Assembly (NCBI RefSeq): GCF_003597395.2
Contig: NC_133770.1
Location: 18,797,200-18,861,199 of the forward strand
Source: Chelonoidis abingdonii
Taxonomy: Eukaryota; Chordata; Testudines; Testudinidae
Reading direction: 5' to 3'
Length of the DNA stretch: 64,000 nt
Below are positions 55,741 through 64,000 of this stretch, one piece after another. How positions within the stretch are numbered: position 1 is the first letter of the stretch; each line of letters begins with the position of its first letter. A model generated the notes under the pieces. The model had not been told where the DNA came from. It saw only the letters and a list, made by a program, of their open reading frames with translations, and did no database searches. The translations under genes were made by a program, and so were the position numbers.

Positions 55741-55745
55741 ACTAC

Positions 55746-55822
55746 AACCCTGCAACTGATTCCTAGGGCTGCATATGGGTGCAGAGGGTCCATCTATATG
55801 GACCCAGTTGTATGATCAGGGC
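55746..55822. mobile_element. Palindromic MITE relic
   Basis: ACCCTGCAACTGATTCC and GTATGATCAGGGCC form imperfect arms; a TCCATCTATATGGA palindrome lies near the right side. Confidence 0.45.
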
Positions 55823-56224
55823 CTATGTATCCATAGATAGGCAAGTGCTCATTATAATTTCAGATTATTAAAATTAGACAGTCAGTTCTGTACCTGGCAG
55901 ACCGAACGTCACCTTGAACAGATAAAGTATACTCAGCTATGGCTATATATATGGCTAGCTATTGGCTGAACAATGACGGTTCATTTCTGGAGCAGGATGC
56001 TTCAAACTCTTTCCCCGTCCCTTAGGAAAGGTATTAGATCAAGGCTGTGCATGTCAGGTCCTGCACAGAGACTAGAATAAAGTTGAAAGCTAAGTGAAAA
56101 TCTCCCAGATGGAAGAATTTTATCCTGAGTTTGCATTAATGTTAACTGAAACCATTTCTGACATGTCTTCTCTTAAAATACATATGTAGTTAAAGACAGA
56201 CTGAAATACAATACAAGGCCAAAC

Positions 56225-56345
56225 TGTGGAATCTTTAATTCGTTTGATAGTACTTTTGCTCCATGAACAGTTCCATTGACTCCAATGGGATATCATCTTG
56301 GAGTAAGACACTGCATCTGTACAAGTAAGGATATCACAATCTAGC
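56225..56345. mobile_element. Palindromic MITE relic
   Basis: Centre GTTCCATTGACTCCAATGGG with flanking decayed arms ending CACAATCTAGCCC. Confidence 0.4.
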
Positions 56346-57302
56346 CCTTCAAAAATCTGTATTTTAAAAAGCATTTCCCTAATTCTTAAATCTCGGAGAC
56401 TTATATCTATTGGGAATCTAACGATTTCAGAAGAGATTTGCATTTTTTGAGCTCTGCTAGAATATCAAAGGAGTATGGACATAAGAAATTCTCAGACCTT
56501 TTAAACTGGTTATTAAAACAAAAGAGCTTCCTTGCTCTGTTCCTTTGTGTCATTATAGGAAACATGCTATATTCTAGCATTAACTTAACTTAGATACTTG
56601 GGAAAATATTAGAACAAATTATTAAACAATCAATTTGTAATCATGAAGGATAATAGGGTAAGGAATAGCCAGCATAGATTTGTCAAGCACAAATGAAGCC
56701 AAACAAACTGAATTTCCTTCTTTGACAAGGTTATTAGCCTAGTGGATAGGGAGAAAGCTGTAGTTGTGAAAGAGCTTGATTTGTAGAAAGGCTTGACACA
56801 GTCCCACATGACATCCACATAAGCAAACTAGGGAAACAAGTCTAGATGAAATTACTAGAAGGTGATTGCACAACTGGTTGAAAAACCATACTCAAGAAGT
56901 AACTTTCAATGGTTCATTGTCAAACTGGGAGGTTGTATCTAGTGGAGTTCCGCAGGGGTCAGTTCTGGATCTGGTACAATTTAAGGTTTCATTAATGACT
57001 TGGATAACTGAGTGAAGAATATGCTGGGAGGGGTTACAAGCATTTGAGGATAGGACTCAAGTTCAAAGTGACCTTGAAGAATTGATCTTAAAAAAAAATA
57101 AATCAACAAGATGAAATACTATAAAGACAAGTGCAAAGTACTTCATTTAAGAAATGGAAAAAGCAAATGCTCAACTACAAAACGAAGTAACTGGCTAGGT
57201 GGTAATATGGCTGAAGAGGATCTAGGGATTACAGTGAATCACAAACAATTATGAGTCAACAAAGTGATACAACTGCAAAAAAAGCTAAGATTCTGGGGGT
57301 GT

Positions 57303-58013
57303 TGTAACAGCATGGCACCCACCTCTCACAAGCACCCCTTCTGATCAGGTGTGTTTGTGGTCTTTAAACAGCCTCAGCCCTGGTATCGGGCCATAGACCC
57401 AGTGCTTTGTCCCCGGAAGCAATAGTTTTGCTATCTTGGTCTATTCTGGTCTCAGCTGGGGCACTAAGTAGTTCAGTTCCCTTTCTGGGGTTTAATCACT
57501 GTCTGATTGTAGGTCAGTTCCCCAGTGACCCATGTAGGGAGACCCAGGCCAACCCACTATTCTGGGTCCCAGCCCAGCAACCCAAAGAATAGCAGCGACA
57601 TATTGCCATGTCCCTTTAGCTACACAATATTCAGTTCCCTGGGCCACTTTCCCATAGCCCCAGACTTCACCCTTACCTCAGTGCTCATCTATGTTTAGGC
57701 CCAGCAGCTAAACAGGAGCTCTTCCTCACTGCCCCTTTCCATGCACTGAGCTATCCATGGTGCTGCAGCTCCCTTTGGCCTGCCAGGAGCATCATATACA
57801 CTCCTTCCTAGCTCTAGCAAGGAACTGACTGTCTCTGCAATTCTTTTAATATGGCCCTCCTGGACCCTGATTGGCTGCTCCCTGAAGCCTCTCTGATTGG
57901 CTGCTTCCCCTGCATTCACTCTAGGCTGCTTGGAGAATTCCTCGACTGCTCCTTTCCTGAGATAGGTGTGGCAGGACACTGAGGCCTCTTGGCCTAGTCC
58001 ACCCTGTCCCACA
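57303..58013. mobile_element. Solo LTR, 711 bp, inside CR1
   Basis: Begins TGTAACAGCATGGC and ends CCTGTCCCACA (TG...CA; ends partly inverted). A perfect 5-bp duplication GGTGT flanks it (57298-57302 and 58014-58018). Orientation not settled: no clear AATAAA on either strand. Long open frames crossing it on the minus strand continue into the hAT and are not real. Confidence 0.88.
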
Positions 58014-58029
58014 GGTGTATTAACAGGAG

Positions 58030-58406
58030 CAGGGCCAGCTCTAGCAATTTCGCTGCCCCAAGCACAGCGGCACACCAAGGGGGGCGCTCTGCTGCTCGCT
58101 GGTCCCACAGCTCTGGTGGACCTCCTGCAGGCATTCCTGCGGAGGGTCTGATGGTCCTGCGGCTCCAGTGGAGCTCCCACAGACATATCTTCAGAAGGTC
58201 CACCGGAGCCATGGGACCAGCGGACCGTCCGCAGAAACGCCTGCGGCAGGTCTACCAAAGCCGCGAGACCAGCAGACCCTCTGCAGGCACGCCTGCGGCA
58301 GGTCCACCGGAGCCGCCTGCCGCCCTCCGAGCAACCAGCAGAGCACCCCCCACGGCGTGCCGCCCCAAGCATGCGCTTGGTGCGCTGTGGCCTGGAGCCG
58401 GCCCTG
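58030..58406. mobile_element. hAT element, 377 bp, inside CR1
   Basis: Ends CAGGGCCAGCTCTAGC and GCCTGGAGCCGGCCCTG are inverted. Flanks AACAGGAG (58022-58029) and AACCAGAG (58407-58414) match 6/8. The interior, with CCTGCAGGCATTCCTGCGG-like strings repeated in both orientations, is shared with 12552-12923. Confidence 0.87.
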
Positions 58407-58974
58407 AACCAGAGTGTTTATGTAAGACAGAGGAGGTAATTTTCCCACTCTGCTCAGCACTGGGGAGGCCTCAGCTGGAGTACTCTACCCAATTCTGGGT
58501 GGACAAATTGGAGAGATTCCCGAAGAGAGCAAGGAAAATGATAAAAAGTTCAGTAGAAAACCTGACCTATAAGCCAAGATTACAAAAATTGGGCATGTTG
58601 TTTTGAGAAAACAGGACTGAGGGGGAACCAGATAACAGTCCAAATATGTTAAGTGCTGTTACAAAGAGGATGGTGATCAATTGTTGCCCATGTCCACTGA
58701 AGTTACGACAAGAAGTGATGGGCTTAAGGCAGACTTAGGTTAGATATTAGGGAAAACTTTTTAACTATAAGGGTAGTTAATCTCTGGAATAAGCTTACAC
58801 AGGAGATTGTGGAAACCCCCTCACTTGAGGTTTTTAAAAACCAGTTGGACAAACATCTCTTCAGGGATGGCCTAAGTTTGCTTGGTCCTTTCCAGCTCTA
58901 CATTTCTATAATTCTGTGATTTCTGTGATTTTATGTTCAGGAAGCAATTCTAGGGAAATTATGTCTTGTATTCA

Positions 58975-59042
58975 GCAAAGCGTGTAAGCACATGCTTAAG
59001 TCTCATTGACTGCAAAGTTAAGTTCTCTGCTGAACTAGGGCC
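58975..59042. mobile_element. Palindromic MITE relic
   Basis: TTCAGCAAAGCGTGTAAGCAC mirrored by GTTCTCTGCTGAACTAGGGCC around TCTCATTGACT. Confidence 0.5.
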
Positions 59043-59082
59043 TAGTACACCTCTTATTGCACCAAATTAGATAGTATTGAAC

Positions 59083-59378
59083 CAGGGGTGGCTCTAGCTT
59101 TTTTGTCGCCCCAAGCATAGCAGGCAGTTTGCCTTCGGCGGCTTGCCTGTGGGAGGTCCCTGGTCCTGCAGATTCAGCGGCATGCCCGCGGGAGGTCCCC
59201 GGTCCCGTGGCTTAAGTGTACCAGCCGCTGAATTGCAGCCAAATCCACAGAACTGGTGGACCTCCTGCAGGCAAGCCACTGAAGGCTGCCTGACTGCCAT
59301 CCTCACAGGGATTGGCAGGCTGCCCTCCGCGCCACCCTAGGCACATGCTTGGAGCACTGGTGCCTGGAGCCACCACTA
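59083..59378. mobile_element. hAT element, 296 bp
   Basis: Ends CAGGGGTGGCTCTAGC and CTGGAGCCACCACTA are inverted. Flanks TATTGAAC (59075-59082) and TATTTAAC (59379-59386) match 7/8. GC-rich interior related in style to 58030-58406. Confidence 0.87.
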
Positions 59379-59392
59379 TATTTAACACACAG

Positions 59393-59550
59393 GGCTAGAT
59401 ACTAACCAAGACTGCGCACTCAACAGGGACGTAAAGGCGTGTAAGCTAACATTCCTGGATCAATAGGGGAGAATCACGGCTCTCCCTGTTATTGTGCAGT
59501 AGTGCACCGCTCCTTCCTAACAGCTGTATCCCACAGACATAATCTAGCCC
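59393..59550. mobile_element. Palindromic MITE relic
   Basis: GGGCTAGATACTAACC at the left and GACATAATCTAGCCC at the right are inverted; centre GGCTCTCCCTGTTATTGTG. Confidence 0.5.
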
Positions 59551-60590
59551 AGAGATATCAATTATGATTCTGTGTTTTTAAAGTCTTTGGTATTGTGACT
59601 GTTTTTTAATGTGGAAGTTGTGCATTTATAAAGGTAAGGTTTCCCATTAATGCATCTCTCTGTCTGTCTTTGGCAGTGGAATAAAGGTACACAAGCTTAG
59701 TGCCAGGAGATGAAAATTTTTTAAATTAACAGCAGCCGAGCTTTCTCCATCTGATCTGTTTTCACTCTCTCGCTCTCTCTTTCTGTGTTATTTTTCAATG
59801 CTTACTCTTGAAAGTGAAGCTCTATCAGCTATCAGGCATCAACACTATCGGACAGAAATTGTTGAGGTACATCTGTCTGCAATCTTTCTCATGTTGCTTG
59901 TTTTCTTCAGTCCCTTTGCCAACCAGTGGAATGTTTTGTTCTTGTCTGTCACTGTCTCATTTTCTTTCACCCTCCCAGTAATGAATGTGCTTTCCAGGAG
60001 TTTGAAAGCTACTTGGGATTCTCTGGAAAATAATGGGCTCTCTCTAAAGATAGGTTAACAAAATGTGCTATATTGGGGAAAGGTAACAAGATCCGATTCC
60101 TTCAACTGGAAGCTCTGCTTACACTGGGAGACAAAAAAAATATTTTTCATCACTTTAGAAAGAATGTTTCATGCTTAATACATTCCTGCTGCTCTTATTT
60201 TCTCTGTACAAAATATAGATTGTAACCATTTCACTTCTGTTACCTATATCCTATGTAAGCAGAGTCTGAATGAACTCTCCCCTGACAGCTAGTATGGGAG
60301 GGGGAGAGACTTCAGGAGCAAACTATATTTACATGAACACAGCTATTCTGCATAGGTATCCAGCAGACAGGAGCTGTGTAGCTCCAAGTGATCAGCTTTG
60401 GCTAGTGTTGGGTTACAAATTACTTTAGTATGGAATGCAGGGGTAGGGAAATGTTACCAGTGTTGTTATCTTCATTGTATGACTAAAGGGGAGCAGAACT
60501 GTGCTGAGCTTGTCCCAATTGAGGAGTGACCCTCAGCTGAAACGAAACTTGCAAAGCCAGGAGCTCGAATGCCAGACCCTTGTGAAATTA
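59551..60590. other. Unique AT-rich sequence
   Basis: A CT-rich run near 59760-59785. A plus frame at 59798-60058 (86 codons) is hydrophobic but has no recognised domain. Confidence 0.35.
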
Positions 60591-60597
60591 AGGGGAA

Positions 60598-60825
60598 TCA
60601 CAGAATCACAGAATATCAGGGTTGGAAGAGACCTCAGGAGGTCATCTAGTACAACCCCCAGCTCAAAGCGGGACCAATTCCCAACTAAATCATCCCAGCC
60701 AGGGCTTTGTCAAGCCTGACCTTAAAAACCTCTAAGGAAGGAGATTCCACCACCCCCCTAGGTAAACCATTCCAGTGCTTCACCATCCTCCTAGTGAAAA
60801 AGTTTTTCCTAATATCCAACTTAAA
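60598..60825 (-). mobile_element. CR1 3' end (minus)
   Basis: ATCACAGAATCACAGAATATC, GGAAGAGACCTCAGGAGGTC, then CCTCTAAGGAAGGAGATTCC and AGTGAAAAAGTTTTTCCTAA. The reverse complement agrees closely with the 3' end at 34900-35024. Confidence 0.88.
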
Positions 60826-60839
60826 GGAAGGGGGATAGG

Positions 60840-61731
60840 TGTCCCAGACAGCCAGTGTGGACTCTCCCTAAGAGTTCCCGGTCTGGTTTTTAACTGTTCC
60901 TCCCCACTATTCAAAAATAGTGCTAAATAGACTTCATTAGGAGTCTTTTCTTATCTTAAAGTACTCAATAAGAGTCGAAATCACTTGGGGTAGGGCAGTG
61001 TTTCTGCCCAGCCTGAAAAGAGCTGAAAATCACAGCAGAAAGGCAGGTGGCAACAGAAGGTGACTGATAGTTGGCTAGCGAATGAAGAGGTGGTAGGCAG
61101 AATGAGTGGCTGGTGAGGGAGCCAGTGGAGAGAAACCGCAGCTGGCAGGACGGCCAGCAGAGAAGAACTGCGGCTGGCGGAGCAGCCAGATGGTGAGAAA
61201 CAGTGGCTGGTGGGTTGGCCAGCCAGAGCAAGAGCTCAGATGGTGGAGCAAGCCAGGTGCTTTCTTCCCCAGGTGGGAGGTGAACTCACAGAGATTCACC
61301 TCTGAACCCTGGGTCCTCACTGATCAAGGACAACCACTGTGAGTGGAGTAGGGTGAGGGAGCACAGGGGGACACAGAAACGGAACTTTTGGTTGTACAAC
61401 TCAAGAACAAGAGGAAGAAGTCTGCCCCACACACTCTCTGGAGTGGGTATCATGCTCACAGTTTTATGATTATGAATCCTGCTTGTGGCATTTTCCCTTA
61501 TTAATGCCAAGTGACTTCTCTCCTTTCATTAAAAGTTTCTTTTCTACACTCAGACTCTGTGCTTGCAAGAGGGGCAGTATTGCCTCTCAGAGGTGCCCAG
61601 GGTAGTGTGTAATTTTCCCAGGTTACTGGGTGGGAGCTCGAGCCAGTTCTGTGTTGTATTGTTGAAAAGGAACCCCTAGATATTGAACCCGGCTCTGGTT
61701 GCTGTCAGCTCCACCTGGCAGCATGGTTACA
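60840..61731 (+). mobile_element. LTR, 892 bp, probable
   Basis: Starts TGTCCCAGACAGCC and ends GCATGGTTACA; ends are imperfect inverted repeats with TG...CA. An ATTAAA signal lies at about 61530, followed about 20-30 bp on by a region with TCAGACTCTGTGCTTGC. A degenerate tandem repeat of about 33 bp (GGCTGG..G..CAGCCAG) lies at 61100-61225. It follows a CR1 3' end directly. No 5-bp target duplication was seen. Confidence 0.6.
61100..61225 (+). repeat. Degenerate ~33-bp tandem repeat inside LTR
   Basis: AGTGGCTGGTGAGGG, CGCAGCTGGCAGGACGGCCAG, TGCGGCTGGCGGAGCAGCCAG and AGTGGCTGGTGGGTTGGCCAG follow each other at roughly regular spacing. Confidence 0.7.
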
Positions 61732-61739
61732 TCTACCTA

Positions 61740-63036
61740 TAAAGTAGTATCCCTGCATTTTTCTTCTCTGTTTTATTTCTATCTGCACAAATTGTGGTCC
61801 TAATTCCGACTCTCTTACTCTCATTGAGCTCTACCTTCTTCTACAAACAATCCCAATTAAAGTCCCTGATCCTGCAACAAGCATATGCAATTTTTGCTCA
61901 TGTGAGTAGTAGCATTGAGTTCTGGGCCTTATCTACAATTTAAAAAAAAGAACCTGCCAGAAAATTAGATGAACAATTGCATGCCTATTTTGCATGCCTA
62001 ATTTTTTCTCCAAACTAAGGGAACTACCCAATTCAGTAATTGACCTTCAATAAATGAATGTTTTTTTACATAATGTTGGTATCAATGGACCTATACCGGT
62101 TTACACCAGCCCTGTATAATATTTCTGTTCTGCAGTTAAGGACCTGATCCTGCAATCCTTTCACATCCAAAACTCACTAACTGTGTTATACTTCTGTTCA
62201 TTTTATTCTGCTATGCACTTTAATATACTAAAATGACATTGATAAAAATCCAGAGAGTATACTAAAGAATAAAATAAGTATAATGTATATGGCAAACACA
62301 TATGGAATCATGCATGCTCCTAAATATACAAAATTCCCCACCATATCTTAATTTAATTCAGAGGATTTCAAATGCAAGGTACACACACGATCCATTTCTT
62401 TTTGCTTTAATTTTGTGGAGCAAAGCAAATTTCTAAACGCTGTCAGACTTACTCCTAGCCTTCCCTAATGGTTATCTAGTTAATGAACTGTTAGGTGTGG
62501 AGATGAAGAAATAACTATAGGGTTATTGCTTAGCCCAGTCTACCATTAATTACAGGGATTTGTGTAACTTCAACTGGTAAGTCTCTTTAACTACTGTGTG
62601 ACTGTAGTGCTATGCTGTATTTGGAGTTCACAATATTGGGCATTCATTTTGCAGTATAAAAAAGGGCGGAAATCAAACTAGATCTTAGTGCTATAGAAAT
62701 GTTTTGATTGGGATATTTTAGTATTACTTTGATGTCAGCTAAGTAATTTGTTAGTCTCTGGGAAAGCAAATGAAGTAGTTAAAAATGAGAACATCATGTG
62801 AGACCTTGAACAGTAATGTTTTGTTGGTAATACAGACATTTAATAGGCACAGTCTTTCAGTCATCCACATGCATAACTTCAACAGACTTCAATGGGAGCT
62901 GTGTTTGTGTAAGGACTGTGGTACTGAAACAGTAGTGATCTCAGGCACAGCATTAGATGGGAAAAGGGCAATGCAGAAACCAACTACTATATTTCAAAGA
63001 AGTCCTCCAATTTTAAATTGTTTGAATAGGACACTC
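61740..63036. other. Mostly unique AT-rich sequence
   Basis: Short MITE-like arms (CCTGATCCTGCAA near 61866 and 62144). No gene supported. Confidence 0.35.
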
Positions 63037-63142
63037 TAAGTACGTCTGCACTTACAGCATCATGTAGAGTACTGATACTGCACACCCAGCTAGCACTGAG
63101 CAGGCAACTGAACCTGGTACTCCCACATCCTAGGTTAGTGCC
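63037..63142 (+). mobile_element. Harbinger-type MITE, left end
   Basis: CTAAGTACGTCTGCACTTACAG matches the left TIR type of the other Harbinger derivatives. The right half is not seen before the LTR begins. Confidence 0.45.
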
Positions 63143-64000
63143 TGTAGGGAGGCACCCTGGCTCCCCGCCACGCCTGAGGGGGACGAGCCAGAACAGGTGC
63201 CTCAGTGAGCGGAGCCACCGCCGCCTGTCTCCGCCCCCCAGAAGTCAAGGGGCGGGACAGGAAATATAAAAGCCCGGCCCCAGCGCTCAGTTAGCAGCAG
63301 GCTGCCGAAGAGGACAGACGCTGAGGCCCGAGCTCCCGCTGGGTCCAGCCTGCCCTGTGCTCACTACCCGGAGGAGCGCTGGCCGGACCTGCCTCGTGCC
63401 CAGTATCTGGAGGACCACCGGCCTTACCTGCCTTGCGCTCGCTACCCGGAGGAGCTGCCAGAGCATCCCGCCACCCAGTATCCAGAGGAACCCATGATCT
63501 GGGACCCGCCAGACAATGCCAGCGGAGGACAGGTACTGGGAGGGGGGGAAACTGGAAGTGGCCTGGGGGTAGCCGACCCCAGTCTGGCTCCAGGGGACTT
63601 TGAACCCACGTCAGTGTGTTGCGGCCAGGATTCCCCACTGACTGCCGTGAACCCTTGCCACTGCTAGGGCCCCGGGCTGGGACGCAGTGGAGTGGGAGGT
63701 CCTGCGTCCCCCCTGCCACCCATCCAAGGGTGGCAGATTCCCCCTCCCCCTGGCCTGAGGAGGCCTTCTGTATAGCCTCACTGTTTGAACTGTGTTTGCT
63801 CAGCCCCTTGCTGAAGGAGCTGAGCCTGAACTACTGACTGCCCCGCCCTGCCCAAAGGCCTGGGCTTATAGACTGTGTGCTTTTCCGCCCCACTGGAGGG
63901 TCGGGACTCTGCCTTGTTTACAGACCCTTTATTCCCTCAACCCCTGCCGAGGGGTTCAGACTCCATGAACTGCTGTGTGTAGGGAGGCGCCCTGGCTCCC
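63143..64000 (+). mobile_element. LTR-type repeat, tandem or paired, cut by window edge
   Basis: TGTAGGGAGGCACCCTGGCTCC at 63143 recurs as TGTAGGGAGGCGCCCTGGCTCC at 63978, so a second copy begins 835 bp on and is cut by the window end. Between them are a TATA-like AATATAAAAGCCC at 63262, a repeated CCCGGAGGAGC unit, and a pyrimidine-rich half. Two repeats bounding 835 bp can be two LTRs with little or nothing between, or a tandem array. Frames at 63291-63837 are compositional. Confidence 0.6.

Larger units (their letters stand above)
56585..58925 (+). mobile_element. CR1 ORF2 to 3' end (plus), split by LTR and hAT
   Basis: Left part (56585-57302): RT relic with SSGVPQGSVLD near 56937-56970, then AAGTACTTCATTTAAG and GCAAAAAAAGCTAAGATTCTGG. 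It resumes after both insertions at about 58415 with GAGGTAATTTTCCCACTCTG, TCAGCTGGAGTACTCTACCC, then AAAACTTTTTAACTATAAGG and CCAGCTCTACATTTCTATAA at the 3' end. Removing 57303-58018 and 58030-58406 restores a continuous CR1. Frames are broken throughout. Confidence 0.85.

Noticed and set aside
57695..58606. 225-codon minus and 151-codon plus open frames
   Set aside because: They run across the boundary between an LTR, a CR1 spacer and a hAT, so they are assembled from unrelated elements.
63291..63837. 142-codon minus and 73-codon plus frames
   Set aside because: Inside the GC-rich LTR-type repeat; proline/glycine-rich with no domain.

Overview
This is a vertebrate, almost certainly reptilian, non-coding window that has been filled by transposable elements. 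No intact host protein-coding gene could be supported on either strand. The mixture seen here fits a turtle (Testudines) best: several ages of CR1 LINE, Penelope-like elements with a GIY-YIG endonuclease, PIF/Harbinger transposons and their deletion derivatives, several hAT families, MIR/CORE-SINE and L2 relics, retroviral-type LTRs and tRNA-derived SINEs. That assignment rests on remembered repeat families and was not checked by a search; a crocodilian is the main alternative.

Layout. 1-7.7 kb is mostly unique AT-rich sequence with MIR relics, a small Harbinger-type MITE and a fresh 73-bp tandem duplication. 7.7-9.9 kb is a nested cluster: a Penelope-like element (PLE) with a decayed GIY-YIG domain holds a second PLE tail and a 1.16-kb Harbinger derivative. 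10-25 kb is unique sequence with hAT elements (12.55, 16.33, 22.16 kb), SINE tails, an LTR-like block (17.6 kb) and CR1 pieces. 25.0-25.7 kb is a tandem series of fold-back tRNA-derived units split by a 47-bp PLE tail. 26.2 kb to about 29 kb is a PIF/Harbinger transposon with a broken HARBI1-like transposase. 31-35 kb holds an unclassified repeat and three CR1 insertions, two of them back to back. 37.6-38.3 kb is a hAT element. 38.7-43.1 kb is a nearly full-length but dead CR1 on the minus strand, with ORF1 (cysteine cluster, coiled coil, SGNH esterase) and ORF2 (endonuclease, reverse transcriptase). 44-52 kb has a solo LTR with a perfect 5-bp target duplication, a second copy of the unclassified repeat, an L2 and an LTR. 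53.1-55.0 kb is a minus-strand jockey-like LINE holding a PLE tail and a hAT. 56.6-58.9 kb is a CR1 interrupted by a solo LTR and a hAT. 60.8-61.7 kb and 63.1 kb to the end are LTR sequences.

The coding remnants do not work together as a pathway. Each belongs to a separate selfish element: LINE reverse transcription, PLE retrotransposition, and DDE transposition by Harbinger. The MITEs and the hAT derivatives depend on transposases not encoded in this window. The strongest results are the insertion boundaries, where target-site duplications of the length expected for each class can be read directly (3 bp Harbinger, 5 bp LTR, 8 bp hAT, 8-14 bp PLE). I did not find a convincing undescribed biological system. 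The leads most worth checking are a candidate 129-bp exon at 47006-47134, the tandem fold-back tRNA units, the two MIR copies carrying the same palindromic insert, and the 835-bp spaced direct repeat at the right edge.
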